Part shown: piece by piece, positions 1-8,902 of the stretch | Position numbering within the stretch: the stretch's first letter is position 1 | How the letters are laid out: every line of letters begins with the position of its first letter | From: TK10-74A sp965263065 | Lineage (GTDB): Bacteria; Chloroflexota; Dehalococcoidia; Bin125 | Reading direction: 5' to 3' | Assembly (NCBI GenBank): GCA_965263065.1 | Contig: CBDHGH010000003.1 | Location: forward strand, 496,001-560,000 | Length of the DNA stretch: 64,000 nucleotides | Notes under the pieces: generated by a model | Seen by the model: the letters and a program-made list of their open reading frames with translations, nothing else | Database searches by the model: none | What the model was told of the DNA's origin: nothing | Made by a program: the position numbers and the translations under genes

Positions 1-1235
1 TCCTCTTCAGCGCGGAATTGACCCCGATCGCGACGGCGCTGCACGCGATGGGCGGCGGCGACGCCGGCACCCCCATCGAACGCTGGATCGGGGTCGGGCT
101 GCCGGAACGTCCCGAGTGGGTGCTGAGCTACGAGGCGCTGCACGAGGCAGCGGCGGACACGGAGCCGGAGGCGGGGGCGTCGGAGGACGACGTCCTCTAC
201 ATCATGTACACGTCGGGCACGACGGGGCTGCCCAAGGGGGCGGTGCACACGCACAACAGCGCGACCTGGGGCGTCCTCACGATCCAGGCGACGTCCGACT
301 CCCGCCAGGGCGACCGCTATCTGATGTCGCTGCCGCTCTTCCACGTGGGCGCGCTGACGCCGATGACGGCGAACGTCGTCGGCGGCGTGACGAACGTTGT
401 CATGCGCATGTTCAACCCGCAACGCGCCTGGCAGCTGATCAACGACGAGCAGATCACGATCATGCTCAAAGTCCCGGCGATGCTGAACTTCATGCTGCAG
501 GTCTACGAGCCGGGCAAGTACAAGCACGACCAGCTGCGCTTCTGCTGGAGCGGCGCGGCGCCCCTGCCGGTCGCGCTGATCGAGGCCTACGCCAAGCTCA
601 ACATCCCCATTCACCAAGTCTACGGCCTGACGGAGACCTGCGGCCCGGGCTGCCTGATCAGCGGGGAGGACGCGTTGCGCAAGGCGGGCTCCACGGGCCT
701 GGCCTTCTTCCACACCGATGTCCGCGTGGTCGACCCGTCCGGCGCCGACGTCGCGCCGGGCGACTCGGGCGAGGTGATCGTGCGCGGCAAGCACGTCATG
801 CGCGAGTACTGGAACAGCCCCGAGGCGACGGCCGAGACGATCCGCGACGGCTGGCTCTACACCGGCGACGGCGCGACCGTCGATGAGGACGGCTACGTCT
901 ACATCCAGGACCGCATCAAGGACATGATCATCTCGGGCGGGGAGAACGTGTACCCGGCCGAGGTCGAGGGCGTGCTGATGCAGCACCCGGGCATCGGCGA
1001 CGCGGCGGTGATCGGACAGTCGAGCGCCAGGTGGGGCGAGTCCGCGGTCGCGATCGTGGTGCGCAAGGATCCTGCGCTGGACACGGCGGGCGTGCTGGCC
1101 TTCGTGTCCGACAAGCTGGCGCGCTACAAGCAACCGGTGGCCGTGGAGTTCGTCGACGAAGTGCCGCGCAACCCGTCGGGCAAGGTGCTCAAGCGCGTGC
1201 TGCGCGAGCAGTTCCCGGGGCCGGCCGCGGAGTAG
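1..1235 (+). CDS. Acyl-CoA synthetase (AMP-forming), 5' end outside the window
   Basis: This is the C-terminal part of an ANL-superfamily acid:CoA ligase, which adenylates a carboxylic acid with ATP and then forms the CoA thioester. The reading frame is open to the left edge, so the true start lies outside the window. Visible motifs are the AMP-binding P-loop TSGTTGLPKG (about 70 residues into the visible frame), the adenine-binding YGLTE segment, the hinge region YTGD...GYVYIQDRIKDMI with SGGENVYPAEVE, and the C-terminal catalytic lysine motif PSGKVLKR. The order and spacing match medium/long-chain fatty-acid:CoA ligases. The substrate cannot be read from the sequence, but the many CoA-thioester genes in the window suggest carboxylic-acid catabolism. 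It converges with the next gene, with only 2 bases between the stop codons. Confidence 0.93.
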   Translation, partial: LFSAELTPIATALHAMGGGDAGTPIERWIGVGLPERPEWVLSYEALHEAAADTEPEAGASEDDVLYIMYTSGTTGLPKGAVHTHNSATWGVLTIQATSDSRQGDRYLMSLPLFHVGALTPMTANVVGGVTNVVMRMFNPQRAWQLINDEQITIMLKVPAMLNFMLQVYEPGKYKHDQLRFCWSGAAPLPVALIEAYAKLNIPIHQVYGLTETCGPGCLISGEDALRKAGSTGLAFFHTDVRVVDPSGADVAPGDSGEVIVRGKHVMREYWNSPEATAETIRDGWLYTGDGATVDEDGYVYIQDRIKDMIISGGENVYPAEVEGVLMQHPGIGDAAVIGQSSARWGESAVAIVVRKDPALDTAGVLAFVSDKLARYKQPVAVEFVDEVPRNPSGKVLKRVLREQFPGPAAE

Positions 1236-1237
1236 GC

Positions 1238-2359
1238 CTAGCCCGGCTCGATCGCGACGACACGTCCCGTCCGGGACGACTCGCGGGCGGCGTCCAGGAC
1301 GAGTTGCGAGCGCAGGGCGTCGTCGAAGTTTGGCGCCGGCGAGGCGCCCTCCGCGATGCCGCGCTCGAAGTCGCGCAGCAGGCGGCGCGAGCCCGCGATG
1401 ATACTCACGTCCGGCAGCGGCTCGATGTCGGCCGGGCGGGGGAGCGGCGGACCCTCATCGTTGCTGCCCCGCGCGCCGGCCGTGCCCTGCGCAGCCATGG
1501 GCGGTGTGTGCGTGACGGGGCCGTCGGAGAAGAGGCCAGCGGGCCCGTGATGCGCGATCGTGCCTCCCGGCCCCGTGATGTAGAGGTCGCCGAAGCCGGG
1601 GATGCGCGAGCCCCAGACCATCGAGACGCCGGCCGCGGCGCCGGACTCGAACGTGAGCGTGGCGGAGAAGTAGTCGTCGGCGTCCGACGCGAGGTGCTCG
1701 CCGCTCTCGGGGTCGATGCGCAGCGGCTCGTGGACGGCGATGTGCGCGGACACGCTCGTGATCTCGCCCATCCAGACGCGCAGCGCATCGAAGTAGTGGG
1801 AGCCCTGTTCGTTGAGCGCGCCGCCGCCCATGTCGTTCCGCGAGCGCCAGTCCAGGCCACCGCTGGCCATCTCGCGGGCGAAGTAGAGGCTGGCCGTGGC
1901 GGACTGCGGCCGGCCGATGCGTCCCTCCTCGATCAGGCGGGTGATGTGCAGGCGGTGGTCGGTGTAGCGGAACTCGAAGTTCACCATCGTGGTGCGGTCC
2001 GTGGCCGCGGCGGCGGCGATCATCTCCCGCGCCTCCGCCTCGGTCATCGTGAAGGGCTTCTCGCAGAGCACGTGCTTGCCGGCGTCGAGCGCGGCGAGCA
2101 CGTGCTCGCGGTGCGTGGACGTGGGCGTGGAGACGACGACGGCGTCGATGTCGTCCCGGCTGACGACGGCCCGGAAGTCGTCGCTGTGGTGGGGGATGTC
2201 GAGCATCGCCGCGATCTCCGCCGCGCGATGTGCGCGGCGCGAGAAGAGCGCCACGATCTCCCAGCCCTCGGCGCGCAGGGCCGGGGCCGTGACGCGGGTC
2301 CCGAAGCCGGACCCGAGGATGGCGACTCTCTTGCTGAACGGGCGGCTGTTGTGCGGCAT
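1238..2359 (-). CDS. Gfo/Idh/MocA family oxidoreductase
   Basis: This is a 373-residue NAD(P)-dependent dehydrogenase of the glucose-fructose oxidoreductase / inositol dehydrogenase / MocA type. It has an N-terminal Rossmann fold with the dinucleotide motif GSGFGTRV (about residues 16-23), a STPTSTH segment, and the family's hallmark CEKPFT (about residue 100) carrying the catalytic Lys. The C-terminal alpha/beta domain has NEQGSHYFDALR, where the His is the usual second catalytic residue. Length is normal for the family. Sugars, inositols or related polyols are typical substrates, but none can be assigned here. It stands alone on this strand, tail to tail with the CoA ligase, and is separated by 29 bases from the downstream end of the ABC locus. 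Confidence 0.9.
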   Translation of the reverse strand: MPHNSRPFSKRVAILGSGFGTRVTAPALRAEGWEIVALFSRRAHRAAEIAAMLDIPHHSDDFRAVVSRDDIDAVVVSTPTSTHREHVLAALDAGKHVLCEKPFTMTEAEAREMIAAAAATDRTTMVNFEFRYTDHRLHITRLIEEGRIGRPQSATASLYFAREMASGGLDWRSRNDMGGGALNEQGSHYFDALRVWMGEITSVSAHIAVHEPLRIDPESGEHLASDADDYFSATLTFESGAAAGVSMVWGSRIPGFGDLYITGPGGTIAHHGPAGLFSDGPVTHTPPMAAQGTAGARGSNDEGPPLPRPADIEPLPDVSIIAGSRRLLRDFERGIAEGASPAPNFDDALRSQLVLDAARESSRTGRVVAIEPG

Positions 2360-2388
2360 GGCGTCTCTCCGATGCTGCGCGCGGGCGA

Positions 2389-3357
2389 TCAGTCCCGGAT
2401 CCAGGGCGCGCGCTGCCCGGGCGGGGGGCGGAAGTCGGGTGCGACGGGGAGCGAGGGCGGCGGCGTCTCGACCGGACCGCCGTCTGCGGGGGCAGGGGCG
2501 CCCTCATCGTCGCCGGCAGTGGTGGGCGGCGGGGCGCCGCCGCTCGCGACGCCGGCGGGCGCCGGCGGTCGCGCGGGCCCCCGGGCGCCCGGGGCGATAT
2601 CGGCGCTCACGTCGGCCGTGAGGTCGCGCTCGTGGTGCTCCAGGATGCGGCCGTCGGCCATCTCCTCCACGCGGTCGGCGTAGTCCAGGACGGTGCGGTC
2701 ATGCGTGGCGGTGACGATCGTGACGCCGCTCTGCCGCACCAGATCCTGCATCAGTTGGAAGATGGCGCGGGCGTTGGCGTGGTCGAGCTCGCCCGTGGGC
2801 TCGTCGGCGACAACGAGCGCGGGGCGGTTGGCCAGCGCCCGCGCGATGGCGACGCGCTGCTGCTCGCCGCCGGACAGCTCGTAGGGCCGATGGTCGCTGC
2901 GCGCGTGCAGGTCGACGAGCCGCAGCAGCTCCTGCGTGCGCTCCCGGCGCTCCCTGAGCCCGACGCCGGCGATCCGCAGCGCGACCTCCACGTTCTCGAA
3001 GGCCGAGAGCAGTGGCAGCAGCCCGAAGGATTGGAAGACGAAGCCGATCGTGTGGCGCCGGACCTCCAGGAGTTGCGGCTCGGAGGCGCTGGTGATGTCC
3101 TGGCCCGCGAGGCGGATGGTCCCGCGGTCGGGGTGGTCCAGGCCGGCCAGGAGGTTGAGCAGCGTCGTCTTGCCGGAGCCGGAGCGGCCCATCAGGGCGA
3201 CGAAGGTGCCCCGGCCGATGTGCAGGGAGACGTCGCGCACGGCCCAGACGTCCTCGTCGCCGACGCGGAAGCGCCGCGTGACATCCCGCACATCGACGAT
3301 CGTTTCCAGATCGTCGCCGGACGGAGTGACCAGCGTGAGGGGGCGCTCGATGGTCAT
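2389..3357 (-). CDS. ABC transporter ATP-binding protein, LolD/MacB type
   Basis: This is a 322-residue ATPase that should power an FtsX-type permease rather than a classical importer. Walker A GRSGSGKT is at residues 58-65, the Q-loop is in GFVFQSFGLLP, the signature LSGGEQQR is at 161-168, Walker B LVVADEP with TGELD at 181-191, and the H-loop is in ATHDRTV. GELD after Walker B and the FGLLP Q-loop are typical of the LolD/MacB/FtsE group. Beyond about residue 245 there is a Pro/Ala/Gly-rich tail of some 75 residues that is not part of the ATPase fold. It is the last gene of the minus-strand cluster; the second ATPase ends 13 bases upstream of its start. Confidence 0.93.
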   Translation of the reverse strand: MTIERPLTLVTPSGDDLETIVDVRDVTRRFRVGDEDVWAVRDVSLHIGRGTFVALMGRSGSGKTTLLNLLAGLDHPDRGTIRLAGQDITSASEPQLLEVRRHTIGFVFQSFGLLPLLSAFENVEVALRIAGVGLRERRERTQELLRLVDLHARSDHRPYELSGGEQQRVAIARALANRPALVVADEPTGELDHANARAIFQLMQDLVRQSGVTIVTATHDRTVLDYADRVEEMADGRILEHHERDLTADVSADIAPGARGPARPPAPAGVASGGAPPPTTAGDDEGAPAPADGGPVETPPPSLPVAPDFRPPPGQRAPWIRD

Positions 3358-3370
3358 ATGGAATCACCAG

Positions 3371-4333
3371 TCATGCGGGGTTCCCATCCTCGCCGCTGCT
3401 CCCCTGCTGGAGGGTATCCCGTGAGATCACGACCTGGCCGTCGTCGAGCGCCACGACGACGTGGGCGCCCAGCCGGGCGGCCTCGCGCAGCTCCCGGGGG
3501 ATCTGCAGCCGCCCGCTGCGGTCCACGACCGCGAACTCGTGCCGCACCGTGCGGGGCGCGCCGCTGACCGGCGTCTCAACGCGGTTGAAGGTCTCCGTCG
3601 AGATGCGCCCGTCGCGGATCGTGACGACGCGCGGGACGCGCTCGGCGATGTGGTCGTCATGCGTGACGATGACGATCGTCACCCCGAATTGGCGGTTGAG
3701 GTCCGCGAAGAGGTCGAAGATCTGATCGCCGGTGTGGGAGTCGAGTTCGCCGGTGGGCTCGTCGGCGAGCAGCAGCGGCGGGTTGTTGGCCAGCGCCACG
3801 GCGATGGAGACGCGCTGCTGCTCGCCACCGGAGAGCTGCTCCGGCCGGGAGCGCGCGCGGTGGGTCAGGCTCACCGCTTCCAGCAGGGCGGCCGTGCGGG
3901 TGCGGATCTCCCCGCGCGAGAGCCCGGTGACGACCATGGGCAGCTCGATGTTCTGGGCGGCGGTCAGGTAGGGGATCAGGTTGCGCCCCGTCTGCTGCCA
4001 GACGAAGCCCACCTCGCTGCGGCGGTAGTGGACCAGGTCCGGCTCCTCCATCGTGAGCAGGTCGCGCTCGTCGACGCGGACGGCGCCGGCGCTGGGCAAC
4101 TCCAGCCCGGCCAGGATGCTGAGCAGCGTGGACTTGCCCGAGCCCGACGCCCCCACCAGCGCCAGCAGCTCGCCGCGCTCGATGCGGAGGTCGAGCCCGC
4201 GCAGCGCCACGACCTCGAGCGTGGCGACTTTGTAGATCTTGAAGACGTCCTCGCAGACCACGTGCCAGTCCGGCGGGGGCGGCGCGCCCGCTGTGGCGAG
4301 GTGACTCGGGCGGGCCTGGGGTGGTGTGGTCAT
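3371..4333 (-). CDS. ABC transporter ATP-binding protein with C-terminal SpoVT/AbrB-like domain
   Basis: This is a 320-residue LolD/MacB-type ATPase. Walker A GASGSGKS is at 61-68, the signature LSGGEQQR at 167-174, Walker B LLLADEPTGELD at 187-198, and the H-loop Val-Thr-His is near 223-225. After the ATPase ends at about 250, residues 267-306 read like a swapped-hairpin AbrB/SpoVT domain: VVDRSGRLQIPRELREAARL, then a basic/hydrophobic strand and a DDGQVVISR ending. The family consensus is D-x-x-G-R-I-x-I-P-K-E-x-R. AbrB domains normally bind DNA or dimerise, so the fusion may autoregulate the locus or hold ATPase dimers together; that is inference. Its start is 3 bases after the stop of the FtsX permease at 4337-7699, so the two are surely co-transcribed. 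Confidence 0.9.
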   Translation of the reverse strand: MTTPPQARPSHLATAGAPPPPDWHVVCEDVFKIYKVATLEVVALRGLDLRIERGELLALVGASGSGKSTLLSILAGLELPSAGAVRVDERDLLTMEEPDLVHYRRSEVGFVWQQTGRNLIPYLTAAQNIELPMVVTGLSRGEIRTRTAALLEAVSLTHRARSRPEQLSGGEQQRVSIAVALANNPPLLLADEPTGELDSHTGDQIFDLFADLNRQFGVTIVIVTHDDHIAERVPRVVTIRDGRISTETFNRVETPVSGAPRTVRHEFAVVDRSGRLQIPRELREAARLGAHVVVALDDGQVVISRDTLQQGSSGEDGNPA

Positions 4334-4336
4334 GAG

Positions 4337-7300
4337 CTATTCGCCGAGGCGCAGGACCCGGTAGAGGGCGAGGTGGGCGTGCAGTGCGACGACCACCCCG
4401 ATCGCCAGCAGGAAGACGAGGCCGAGAATGCCGTACGCGACGCTGATGGTACTCCAGTCGGTCACGAGGACGAAGGGCGGCACGACCTCCTCGCCGCGTT
4501 CGGTGACGCCCAGGAACTCGAGCATCAGGATACCCAGCCGCGATCCGACCAGCGTGCCGGCCGCCATCGCCAGCACGACGATGAAGATCTGCTCGAACGA
4601 GACGACCGCCAGGATCTGGCGCATCGAGAACCCCATCGTGCGCAGGATGGCGAACTCGAGCGCGCGCGTGCGCGCCGCCGCCAGCGACGAGACGAGCACG
4701 CCCAGCGCGCTCAGCAGCAGCACCGCGATGAACGAGAGCAGGAGCAGGCCGTCCCAGCCCGCCGCCGTGAGCGGATCCTGATCCTGCGCCTCGCGCAGGG
4801 CGGCGGTATCGAAGACGGTGGGCTCGCCGAAGTCGCCCGCCGCGATCGCCTCGCGCAGCGACGCGAGTCCGGCGTCTCCGCTGGGAGTGATCCACACCTC
4901 GTTGGGCGCGATATTCCCGGTGCGGCTCCCGTTGCGGTTCAGGAAGAAGCCGAGCCGCCCGATGTCGGCGATGAGCACGCCCGTGCCCGACCGTGGATCG
5001 TGGGTGGGGAAGAGCTCGAAGACGCCCACGATGCGCATGGGGATCGTGCCGTTGCTCGCATACGGGCGGAACTCGTCGCCGATCTCCAGATCGCCCTCTG
5101 CGAGGAAGGCCGCGTTGGCCAGCACGCTGAGCGGCGTCCCGTCGCCGCCGACGCGGATGCCGCGCGCGGCCGACGAGAAGCCGCGGTCCCAGATGTAGCG
5201 GGCGGCCGAGGGGCCGGAGATGACGTCCTCCCGCTCGGCGCTGAAGCGCTCGAAGCGGCCCCGCGGGTTGACCTCCAGGACCGGCTCCCAGTGATCGATC
5301 GCTGCGAAGTCCTCGATCACCACGCCGTCCTCGAACGGCTCGCCCAGCCGGCCCGGTGTGGGGCTGTATTGCAGGTCGTCCCACAGCGCCTGCCCGGCGA
5401 ACGCGCCGGCGCGGCCCGCCCGGCGGACCAGGATCGCGGTGACGAGTTTCTCGCCGGCCGGCAACCCATCCAATGAGGCGCTGACCAGCTGCCAGCCGGC
5501 ATCCTGACGCAGCACGTCCTGCATCCGCATGTCCTGGTAGCTCCCGTCCGCGTCCAGGATGCGCAAGAAGACGACCGCGGCATTGCTGCGGCCGATCCGG
5601 CTCCAGATGCCGATGCGCCGCGCCTCGGCGGGCACCGCGATGCCGGGCACCGCGCCCGTGCGCCCGGTCAGCGGGGCGACCAGCGTGGCCAGCGATCCGT
5701 CCGCCAGGTCGTCGCGGAACCAGGCGATGTCCGGGATGCGCGACGGATCCACGCCCAGCAGCTCGGCCTCAAGCGCGTTGCGGCCGCCGGCAGACCGCAC
5801 GCGGGTGCGCAGCACGGCGGCGGCGGCCTCGACGTCGTCGCGGTCCTCGAACTCGGCGGTGAGCGCCCGCGGCCCCAGTTGTTCGTCCTCGTTGACATCG
5901 GCCAGGCGCAGCGGCGCGCCCGCCAGATAGGCCGCGCGATCGTCAAAGGATCGATCGAGCGTGGAGCCGAAGGTCGCCGCGAACATGCCGATCGCCGTGG
6001 CGAGCAGCAGCAGCAGCACCAGCCGGGAGTGCCCCAGCGGGGCCCGCATGAGCTGCCAGATGCCCAGCTGCACGGCGGTCCCGCTGAAGCGGGACGTCAG
6101 GGCGTCGGTCGCCCGCAGCAGCAGCGGGAATAGGCGCAGGAAGACGACCGCCACCGTGATCAGGAAGACCGCCGGGGCGAGCAGCAGCAGCGGGTCGTAG
6201 TTGATGTCGCCGAACAACTCCTCGGTGACCAGCGAGTCGGACTGTTGCAACTGGAAGAAGAGCAGCGCCGCCACGACGACGATCACGAGGTCGAGGTAGT
6301 AGCGGTGGAAGGCCGACTCCGTCTCGGGCCGGGAGAGCGACTGCTTGTACTGCACGATGCTGCGCCGTCCGGCGCGGATGGCGGGGATGAGCAGGGCGAA
6401 GAAGGCCAGCACGGCGCCCAGGCCGGCCCAGACGTAGACGGTGGTCGTCAGGCGGACGTCGAGCAGCGCGCCGCCGCTGAGCCCGTCGAAGGCGGGTGTC
6501 AGCCCCAGCAGCGCCACCGCGCCCAGCGCGAGGGGGGGTCCCAGCCCGAAGCCCAGCGCGGCGAGCAGGAAGCCCTCGACCCCGTAGATGCCGAGGATGT
6601 GTTGCGCGCCGGCGCCGCGGCTCTTGAGCAGCGCGACTTCGCCCGCCTGCCGGTCGACCAGCAGGGCCGCCACCATGACGAGGTAGTAGAGCACGATGGC
6701 GACGATCTGCAGGGTCAGCACAAGCAACGGCACCTGCGCGAAGAACTCCTTCTGCGAGAAGGCGGCCAGCGTGTCGGGCATCTCCGTGGTCACGCGGGTG
6801 CGATCGACGCTGGCCCCGACCGCCCGCTCGAGCACGCGCAGGCTGTGGGCGAGCGGCTCGGCGTCGGCGGCGTCGATCGTCGCCAGGTCGAAGAAGGCCA
6901 GGTCGTCGATGCGGCCGTCGATGTCGGCGATGTGACGCGGCAGCACCTCGATCAGCGTCTCCTGCGTCGTGAAGAAGAGGTACGAGGGCCAGTTCTGCGT
7001 GTCGAGGAAGAACTGGTCGCTGCGACGGCCCCAGTACTCCGCGCCGGCGTCGCGGGGGCTGATGATTCCCACGACCTGGACGCGGACGGGCGGCACGTCC
7101 TCGCGCCAGAACGGGTGCAGGTCGAAGCGGTCGCCCAGGGCGACGCCGTGCTGGCGGGCGGTCTCGCCGCCGATCGCGACCTCGATGAGCACCCCGCCGG
7201 CGGGGGTGGCGCCGACCTGCGCCGTGGGGAAGCGCCCGGCGTCGATGCTGATGTGCTGGGCGAGGTCGGTGAAGAACTGCAGGTTGGAGCGCGGCCGGGC

Positions 7301-7699
7301 GGGATCCTCGGTGCGCGGCGCGTCCAGGTCGGTGAGGAAGAACGTCGAGGAGATCGTGCGCTGCGTCTGCCCGCTGAGGAACTGCCCGATGCGGTCCAGC
7401 CGTTCGTCGACCAACTCCTGCCGCTGGGCGTATGAGGCCGGCGTGAAGGGGTGGGTGCTGGAGGACACCGAGAGGTCGAGTTCGACCTTGTCCGCGCGCG
7501 ACAGGTCCACGTCGACGCCGAGCTCCCGCAGGGCGTTGCGGTAGATCTCCGTCGCCGACATCAGCCCGACGGCCAGCACGACGCCGATGATGACGGCCGC
7601 GAGCAACCGCCGATGCCCCGAGGCGCGGCGCAGGACGAGCCCCAGGACCGTGCGGGTGAGGACTGCGGTCGCGCTGGGGGAGATGCTGGGTAGTTGCAT
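4337..7699 (-). CDS. Giant FtsX-like ABC permease (first copy)
   Basis: This is a 1120-residue FtsX/MacB/LolC-type permease with two FtsX cores. A first membrane segment at about 33-50 is followed by an extracytoplasmic domain of about 280 residues. The first FtsX core lies at about 325-460 (DRQAGEVALLKSRGAG), and a further TM region and a second large periplasmic part precede the C-terminal FtsX core (EFAILRTMGFSMRQI) and the last TM helices. The second periplasmic part contains a beta-sandwich, carbohydrate-binding-like stretch (RIGIWSR ... WDDLQY). The ATG at 7699 was chosen because AGGA lies 8 bases before it and the N-terminus there begins directly with a short cytoplasmic tail. An in-frame extension to 7864 would encode Arg/Pro-rich sequence and overlap the divergent gene. 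It probably works with the two ATPases just downstream. Confidence 0.88.
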   Translation of the reverse strand: MQLPSISPSATAVLTRTVLGLVLRRASGHRRLLAAVIIGVVLAVGLMSATEIYRNALRELGVDVDLSRADKVELDLSVSSSTHPFTPASYAQRQELVDERLDRIGQFLSGQTQRTISSTFFLTDLDAPRTEDPARPRSNLQFFTDLAQHISIDAGRFPTAQVGATPAGGVLIEVAIGGETARQHGVALGDRFDLHPFWREDVPPVRVQVVGIISPRDAGAEYWGRRSDQFFLDTQNWPSYLFFTTQETLIEVLPRHIADIDGRIDDLAFFDLATIDAADAEPLAHSLRVLERAVGASVDRTRVTTEMPDTLAAFSQKEFFAQVPLLVLTLQIVAIVLYYLVMVAALLVDRQAGEVALLKSRGAGAQHILGIYGVEGFLLAALGFGLGPPLALGAVALLGLTPAFDGLSGGALLDVRLTTTVYVWAGLGAVLAFFALLIPAIRAGRRSIVQYKQSLSRPETESAFHRYYLDLVIVVVAALLFFQLQQSDSLVTEELFGDINYDPLLLLAPAVFLITVAVVFLRLFPLLLRATDALTSRFSGTAVQLGIWQLMRAPLGHSRLVLLLLLATAIGMFAATFGSTLDRSFDDRAAYLAGAPLRLADVNEDEQLGPRALTAEFEDRDDVEAAAAVLRTRVRSAGGRNALEAELLGVDPSRIPDIAWFRDDLADGSLATLVAPLTGRTGAVPGIAVPAEARRIGIWSRIGRSNAAVVFLRILDADGSYQDMRMQDVLRQDAGWQLVSASLDGLPAGEKLVTAILVRRAGRAGAFAGQALWDDLQYSPTPGRLGEPFEDGVVIEDFAAIDHWEPVLEVNPRGRFERFSAEREDVISGPSAARYIWDRGFSSAARGIRVGGDGTPLSVLANAAFLAEGDLEIGDEFRPYASNGTIPMRIVGVFELFPTHDPRSGTGVLIADIGRLGFFLNRNGSRTGNIAPNEVWITPSGDAGLASLREAIAAGDFGEPTVFDTAALREAQDQDPLTAAGWDGLLLLSFIAVLLLSALGVLVSSLAAARTRALEFAILRTMGFSMRQILAVVSFEQIFIVVLAMAAGTLVGSRLGILMLEFLGVTERGEEVVPPFVLVTDWSTISVAYGILGLVFLLAIGVVVALHAHLALYRVLRLGE

Positions 7700-7839
7700 C
7701 AGCGTGATCCTGCGCGCAGGCCGCGGCCCGATAGACTCAACGTCGCGACCCCGGCCGGCGCGGACGTCCGATCGACGGGCGCTGCGTCCTCCGGGGGCGC
7801 CGGCGGGCGCGAGCAGGAACGCGGGGCAGCGAGGGATAC

Positions 7840-8277
7840 GTGGAGCATGCGGGCATGATCGCACGGATCGGCGTCATGGGGCCGTTTGGGGTGCTGCTGG
7901 CGGGACTGGCCGTCCTGGTATTCGTCTCGACGCTGCTGCTGGGCTGGCAGATCGCGGACGAGCCCAACCCCGCCGCCAATCGCATCTTCGCGAGTGCGAC
8001 CCTGCAGGACGACACGCCGCGCGCGGACATCGCCGGTACGGTCAGCGACGTCGACGGGGAGATCATCTCCGTCCGGGTGGGGGAGGACCTCGTACGGGTC
8101 CGGGTGGGGGCCGGCGCGGTGATTCAACGCCTCACCCCGATCACGCCCGACAGCGTGGCGCCCGGCGACTGGATCATCCTGGGCGGCATCGATGACAACG
8201 TGCACACGCTGATCCTGCGGGCCGCGATCGTGGCGGGGCCGGACGAGGTGGTGGGGCCGGCGGGGGGCACGCCATGA
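7840..8277 (+). CDS. Small membrane-anchored protein of unknown function, OB-like outer domain
   Basis: This is a 145-residue protein, not recognised as a named family. It has one hydrophobic segment (about residues 13-35, VLLAGLAVLVFVSTLLLGW) followed by an outward-facing beta-rich domain with GTVSDVDGEIISVRVGEDLVRVRV and VAPGDWIILGG, reminiscent of OB-like or DUF5666-type small beta barrels. The GTG start at 7840 has GAGGG 4 bases upstream; ATG at 7855 is the alternative. The stop overlaps the next start in ATGA, so the two small genes are translationally coupled. They are divergent from one FtsX permease and convergent with the other, so they are likely accessory factors of that ABC system; this rests on position only. 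Confidence 0.7.
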   Translation: MEHAGMIARIGVMGPFGVLLAGLAVLVFVSTLLLGWQIADEPNPAANRIFASATLQDDTPRADIAGTVSDVDGEIISVRVGEDLVRVRVGAGAVIQRLTPITPDSVAPGDWIILGGIDDNVHTLILRAAIVAGPDEVVGPAGGTP

Positions 8278-8816
8278 AACGGCGAGGCTGGCAGGGTCTG
8301 GTGGCCTGGCTCATCGTCCTGGTGGGCGTGGGCATCGCCGGCTGGCTGGTGGGGACGGACGTCGTGGCGAACAAGGCGCAGCGACCGCCGGCGATCGTCG
8401 TCGAGGCCCCCGATGTCGCGCCACCGGCGCCGAACGAGAGCGGCGTTGGGGTGGGCGTGATCGTCCCGCGCGGCGGCCTGAGCCCCTTCGGGCATCCCGA
8501 CGGGTTGCGCGGCCGGCAGGTGCTGGTGGGTCGCGTGGTAGCGGCGGATCGGCTCACGATCACGCTCGATTGGGCGGGCGGTCGCACAATGCTGGTCTTC
8601 ACGGAGGACTCCGACCTGCTGCTGCGTCTGGCCGTGAACCCGGCCCAACCGATCGAGCCCGGCTCCGCGGTCGCCCTGCTGGTCTCCGAGCAGGGCGGCG
8701 AGATCGTCGCGCTGTCCGGCGTGCTGCTGCCCGAGACGAGCCGCCCCATCAACGACGCCCAGCGCTTCCCCGAGCGTCTCTTCCCCGAGCCGGAGCCGGA
8801 GCCGGACTCGTCCTGA
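8274..8816 (+). CDS. Small membrane-anchored protein of unknown function, partner of the preceding gene
   Basis: This is a 180-residue protein with a single N-terminal membrane segment (about 9-27, LVAWLIVLVGVGIAGWLVG), a Pro-rich spacer, and an outer beta-rich domain (GRQVLVGRVVAADRLTITLDWAGG ... GSAVALLVSEQGGEIVALSG). The domain layout parallels the upstream 145-residue protein, and the two may form a heteromer. The C-terminus is acidic and Pro-rich (EPEPEPDSS). The start codon overlaps the preceding stop (ATGA). The stop codon lies inside the first copy of a 15-bp tandem repeat. No enzymatic motif is visible. Confidence 0.7.
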   Translation: MKRRGWQGLVAWLIVLVGVGIAGWLVGTDVVANKAQRPPAIVVEAPDVAPPAPNESGVGVGVIVPRGGLSPFGHPDGLRGRQVLVGRVVAADRLTITLDWAGGRTMLVFTEDSDLLLRLAVNPAQPIEPGSAVALLVSEQGGEIVALSGVLLPETSRPINDAQRFPERLFPEPEPEPDSS

Positions 8817-8872
8817 TCCGGCCGGGGCTGATCCGGCCGGGGCTAATCCGGCTTGGGCAGACCCGGCCGCGG
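8813..8872. repeat. 15-bp tandem repeat, four units
   Basis: Four consecutive 15-bp units start at 8813, 8828, 8843 and 8858. The first two are identical (CTGATCCGGCCGGGG) and the last two are degenerate. The array starts at the stop codon of the small membrane-protein gene and lies in the short convergent gap before the end of the second FtsX permease gene. Loss of the first stop codon would add a Leu-Ile-Arg-Pro-Gly repeat to the protein. Confidence 0.85.
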
Positions 8873-8902
8873 CGCGCCAGCAGCGGGTGGGCTGGGCGGC
8901 CA

